Positions 7,330-9,403 of a stretch of 9,403 nt of DNA are shown here, piece by piece. Source of the DNA: CAG-103 sp048217285 (GTDB lineage: Bacteria > Bacillota > Clostridia > Oscillospirales > Oscillospiraceae); NCBI GenBank assembly GCA_048217285.1, contig DBFWVW010000022.1, positions 1 through 9,403 of the forward strand, written 5' to 3'. The notes under the pieces are model-generated. The model was not told where the DNA came from, searched no databases, and was given only the letters and a program-made list of their open reading frames with translations. Position 1 is the stretch's first letter. The number at the start of each line of letters is the position of its first letter. Both the position numbers and the translations under genes were made by a program.

Positions 7330-7338
7330 ATTTTAACA
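7330..7338 (-). promoter_or_regulatory. Predicted extended -10 promoter for thioredoxin-flavodiiron unit
   Basis: The minus strand reads TGTTAAAAT (7338-7330), an extended -10 element (TGn plus TAAAAT, five of six to consensus). The expected start is near 7323, about 39 bases before the thioredoxin ATG. No good -35 lies 17 bases upstream, which fits an extended -10 or activator-dependent promoter. A similar TGTAAAAT lies just upstream (7340-7347), so the exact element is uncertain. Confidence 0.45.
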
Positions 7339-7356
7339 GATTTTACACCCGCGTTC

Positions 7357-7371
7357 TGTGGCAAAGTCACA
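7357..7371 (-). promoter_or_regulatory. Possible Crp/Fnr-type operator upstream of thioredoxin
   Basis: TGTGGCAAAGTCACA is a TGTG/CACA dyad; on the minus strand it begins with a perfect CRP-like half site, TGTGA. Its centre (7364) is about 41 bases before the predicted start at 7323, the classic position for a class II activator. Against it, the half sites are one base closer than in the CRP consensus, and TGTGA overlaps the last codon and stop of the Crp/Fnr gene. Tentative. Confidence 0.3.
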
Positions 7372-8038
7372 TTCCGGCGAGCTTCCTCAGTTTTTCGGCG
7401 TCCGTGACCGTGACCGTGCCGCGGCCGAGCGAGACGATGCCGTCATCGGCGAAGTGGCGCAGCATACGCGTGACGGTCTCGCGCACGGCGCCGGTGTCGC
7501 GCGCGATCTGCTCGTGCGTGGCGCGCACGGGCGCGCGGGCGTGATCGGATTCGTCCCAGAGATACTGCGCAAGGCGCTTGTCAAAGCTCGTGAACAGCAG
7601 CTGCTGCATCGCCCACATGACGTCGGAAAAGCGCTCGGTCGCCAGCCGGTACATACAGCACTCAACATGGATATTCTCCGCCGTGAGCTGCTGAAACACG
7701 TGCGCGCCGAGGATGAGCAGCTCCGTCGGTGCGTCGGCCACGAGCTGCACCTCAAACGTGATCTGCCGGATCACGCACGCCGCTGCCAGGACACAAGCGT
7801 CCCCGTCCGTGAGGCGGTAGAGCGTGATCTCGCGCCCGTCTTCCGAGAGCATACACGCGCGCAGACGGCCGGTCTGCACCCGGATCATGCCGAGACACTG
7901 CCCATCGCACCCGTGCACAAGCGCGCCGCGGTCATACTGCGTCAGGCGCGCGCCGCGGCGGGCCATGTCGCGCTGCGGCTCGGTCAGATTTGGCCAGAAC
8001 GGCAGCTGGGCCAGCGCTGCCTCCAATCGTTCGTTCAT
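7367..8038 (-). CDS. Crp/Fnr-family transcriptional regulator
   Basis: This 223-residue regulator has an N-terminal cyclic-nucleotide-binding-like beta-roll (about 15-125), a long dimer helix (about 125-160) and a C-terminal winged helix. The helix-turn-helix is THEQIARDTGAVRETVTRMLRHF (174-196, shown here as two parts: THEQIARDTG and AVRETVTRMLRHF), with the RETVTR recognition pattern of the family, then the wing GIVSLGRGTVTV. The cAMP phosphate-binding motif is not recognisable. Seven cysteines (44, 48, 62, 82, 88, 127, 128) all lie in the sensory half, but the N-terminal cluster of E. coli FNR is absent. The ATG at 8038 is chosen over the longer frame to 8170 because GGGGGA lies six bases upstream and the length is normal. 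It precedes thioredoxin and the flavodiiron gene on the same strand, so redox, oxygen or NO sensing is likely but inferred. Confidence 0.92.
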   Translation of the reverse strand: MNERLEAALAQLPFWPNLTEPQRDMARRGARLTQYDRGALVHGCDGQCLGMIRVQTGRLRACMLSEDGREITLYRLTDGDACVLAAACVIRQITFEVQLVADAPTELLILGAHVFQQLTAENIHVECCMYRLATERFSDVMWAMQQLLFTSFDKRLAQYLWDESDHARAPVRATHEQIARDTGAVRETVTRMLRHFADDGIVSLGRGTVTVTDAEKLRKLAGM

Positions 8039-8052
8039 ATCCGTTCCCCCAT

Positions 8053-8083
8053 CGCCGCCGGACACACGGCGGCGCTCTTTTTT
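8053..8083 (+). terminator. Hairpin plus T-run with no plus-strand gene before it
   Basis: An eight-base GC-only stem (CGCCGCCG at 8053-8060 with CGGCGGCG at 8067-8074) with a six-base loop is followed by CTC and six T. On the plus strand it has the form of an intrinsic terminator, yet the nearest upstream gene (Crp/Fnr family) runs the other way. On the minus strand the same hairpin lies in the leader of that gene, just before its GGGGGA ribosome binding site. It could stop antisense transcription or affect translation. Confidence 0.5.
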
Positions 8084-8087
8084 GACC

Positions 8088-8116
8088 AGCCTAGCACAAA
8101 TCTGCCGCCGATGCAA
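8088..8116 (-). promoter_or_regulatory. Predicted promoter of the Crp/Fnr-family gene
   Basis: The minus strand reads TTGCAT (8116-8111), a 17-base spacer and TAGGCT (8093-8088). Spacing is ideal, but the -10 matches only three of six positions. The predicted start near 8081 would put the GC hairpin at 8053-8074 in the leader. Confidence 0.35.
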
Positions 8117-8133
8117 TCCCCACCGCGACGGTT

Positions 8134-8141
8134 TTGCGCAA
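8134..8141. promoter_or_regulatory. Palindrome between divergent promoters
   Basis: TTGCGCAA is a perfect eight-base palindrome between the predicted promoters of the Crp/Fnr gene and the phosphatase gene, about 30 bases from the phosphatase -35. It could be half of an operator core, but an eight-base palindrome may occur by chance. Confidence 0.2.
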
Positions 8142-8171
8142 GTTTTTTCCACGCCACGGCGCACCGGCACG

Positions 8172-8200
8172 TTGACAAACCAGCCGCCGAACGGTACGAT
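8172..8200 (+). promoter_or_regulatory. Sigma-70-type promoter of the PP2C phosphatase gene
   Basis: A perfect TTGACA (8172-8177), a 17-base spacer and TACGAT (8195-8200) form the best promoter in the window. The expected start near 8207 leaves a 30-base leader that contains AGGAGG at 8223-8228. Confidence 0.75.
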
Positions 8201-8236
8201 AGCACCAGAGGATATTCAGCATAGGAGGGATGCGCG

Positions 8237-9403
8237 ATGCGGGCGCTGTGTTACGCGCAGACGAATATCGGCTCCGGCCGGAACAACAATGAGGATAACT
8301 ATTACTGCAACGGCACATTCAAACGCGACCCTGCCATCCCCGTCGCCGAGGCAGCGGCCGAACAGGAGAGCAAACGCCTGATCTACAGCGTGTTCGACGG
8401 CATGGGCGGTGAGGCCAATGGCGAGCAGGCCGCGCTCCTGTGCGCGCAGACGCTGCACAAGTGCAGCAGCGATGAGCCGTTTGATGCGCTCGATTTCTTC
8501 CGCCGAGCCAACGGCGCCGTATGCGACATGATCGCGGCCAGTGGCCAAATCAGTGGCTCGACCGCCGCGACCGTGCACCTGACCGGCAATCACGCTTTCT
8601 GCTGCAATGTCGGTGACAGCCGCATCTACCTGCAGCGCGGCGGCGCGCTGCAGCGCATCTCGCGCGACCACACAAAGTATCAGGAGCAGCTCGATGCCGG
8701 CGCTGCCGCCGCCGACGCAGCCGACAGCCCGGACAAGCACGTGCTCACGCAGTATTTGGGTATGCTCGGCGCGCGCCAGCGGCTCATGCCGTACTTCGCC
8801 GCCAGCGTGCCGCTTGCCGTCGGCGACCGGCTGCTGCTGTGCACCGACGGGCTGACCGGCAAGCTCAGTGACAGTCAGCTTCAGGCCGCGCTGAGTGCCG
8901 ACCTGCCGCTGCCGGAGCTGGGGCAGTCGCTCATGGCACAGGCGCTCGCCGCCGGCCCGGGCGACAACATCACGCTCGTGCTTATCGAGATCACGGCGCT
9001 CGATGCCGAGACCGTCGTTTCCCTGCCGCAGCCACCGGCCGAGGAGCTGTCACAGACGCGGCGGTTTGAGGTTTCGGCCGCGCGGATCGCCGAGCAGGAA
9101 TCCCAGCGCAAAAAGCACGCGCACGCGCGCCGGCGCGAAATGATCCTGACCGTGGCCGTCGTTCTGACTGTGCTCGCGGCCGTGATCACGGCGCTGTGGC
9201 TCGCGGTCGGCAGCATCCCGCGCAAGCGTCCGGCACCGGCGCCCACGCCGGTGCAGACCGTGGCCCCTACGCCGACGCCCACCCCGGCCAACCCGCCGCA
9301 GGTGATCCTGCCTCCGCCGCCGACGCCGGAGCCCGAACCGTCCCCGGAGGTCACACCGGAGCCGTCGCCTGACGCGACGCACGTGCCCGAGACCACAGCG
9401 CCG
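8237..9403 (+). CDS. Membrane-anchored PP2C-type Ser/Thr phosphatase (3' end outside window)
   Basis: The frame is open for 389 codons to the window edge with no stop, so the protein is partial. Residues 1-252 form a PP2C (PPM) phosphatase with its metal site: R15 and the NNNEDN motif with D20, FDGMGG (53-58, D54), GSTA (107-110), NVGDSRIY (124-131), CTDGL (202-206, D204) and GDNITL (242-247, D243). A charged linker with RKKHAHARRR (291-300) precedes one hydrophobic segment (about 302-324), so the catalytic domain should be cytoplasmic. Beyond it is a Pro/Thr/Glu-rich tail, probably outside the cell. The ATG at 8237 has AGGAGG eight bases upstream. It should dephosphorylate targets of Hanks-type Ser/Thr kinases, but no kinase or FHA gene is visible here. 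The shape recalls mycobacterial PstP; many Firmicute Stp/PrpC enzymes lack the membrane anchor. Confidence 0.93.
   Translation, partial: MRALCYAQTNIGSGRNNNEDNYYCNGTFKRDPAIPVAEAAAEQESKRLIYSVFDGMGGEANGEQAALLCAQTLHKCSSDEPFDALDFFRRANGAVCDMIAASGQISGSTAATVHLTGNHAFCCNVGDSRIYLQRGGALQRISRDHTKYQEQLDAGAAAADAADSPDKHVLTQYLGMLGARQRLMPYFAASVPLAVGDRLLLCTDGLTGKLSDSQLQAALSADLPLPELGQSLMAQALAAGPGDNITLVLIEITALDAETVVSLPQPPAEELSQTRRFEVSAARIAEQESQRKKHAHARRREMILTVAVVLTVLAAVITALWLAVGSIPRKRPAPAPTPVQTVAPTPTPTPANPPQVILPPPPTPEPEPSPEVTPEPSPDATHVPETTAP

Noticed and set aside
4427..7330. A 967-codon plus-strand open frame across the flavodiiron and thioredoxin genes
   Set aside because: It runs antisense to two well-recognised genes and through the terminator at 4923-4957, has no recognisable domain and no ribosome binding site of note. 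GC-rich coding DNA commonly leaves such frames open on the other strand.
7358..8224. A 288-codon plus-strand open frame opposite the Crp/Fnr gene
   Set aside because: The minus-strand frame has a clear Crp/Fnr winged helix and a suitable start, while this frame has no recognisable domain and crosses the hairpin at 8053-8083.
9232..9390. CCG/ACG-rich repeated codons at the window end
   Set aside because: These encode the Pro/Thr/Glu-rich tail of the phosphatase. The units are irregular, so they are not a separate DNA repeat or CRISPR array.

Overview
The window comes from a GC-rich (by eye roughly 60%), low-oxygen member of the Firmicutes, most likely a gut clostridium of the Oscillospiraceae/Ruminococcaceae type. 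The evidence is strong AGGAGG-type ribosome binding sites, a sodium:alanine symporter of the AGCS family, a clostridial flavin reductase-like protein carrying a GSHSGRD motif, and a flavodiiron oxygen/NO reductase of the FprA type. This assignment is inferred from gene families and not from any marker gene.

Layout: (1) 38-1030 (+) is a LacI-family repressor. (2) 1042-1084 is a bidirectional terminator between convergent genes. (3) 1100-2512 (-) is an AGCS sodium:amino-acid symporter. (4) 2513-2730 is a divergent promoter region. (5) 2731-4910 (+) is a three-gene unit of a DUF2461 protein, an M19 dipeptidase and a flavin reductase-like FMN protein. (6) 4923-4957 is a second bidirectional terminator. 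(7) 4973-8038 (-) is a redox gene group, read in the order Crp/Fnr-family regulator, thioredoxin, five-domain flavodiiron protein. (8) 8039-8236 is a second divergent promoter region. (9) 8237-9403 (+) is a membrane-anchored PP2C phosphatase cut by the window edge.

The minus-strand redox group is the most coherent part. The flavodiiron protein carries, in one chain, the di-iron/flavodoxin core, a flavin reductase module and two short rubredoxin-like modules. It may therefore pass electrons from NAD(P)H to O2 or NO without separate partner proteins. The thioredoxin just upstream probably belongs to the same oxygen-defence transcription unit. The Crp/Fnr regulator is cysteine-rich, and a TGTG/CACA dyad lies about 41 bases before a predicted extended -10 promoter for thioredoxin, so it is a plausible regulator of the unit. 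In the plus-strand unit the dipeptidase would release amino acids that the divergent symporter could import, but this link is only by proximity.

No tRNA, rRNA, CRISPR array, insertion sequence or attachment site was seen, and no gene-free stretch exceeds 300 bases. I found no convincing entirely new system. The best leads are the fused flavodiiron protein and its possible control, the plus-facing terminator-like hairpin upstream of the Crp/Fnr gene, and the PstP-like architecture of the phosphatase.
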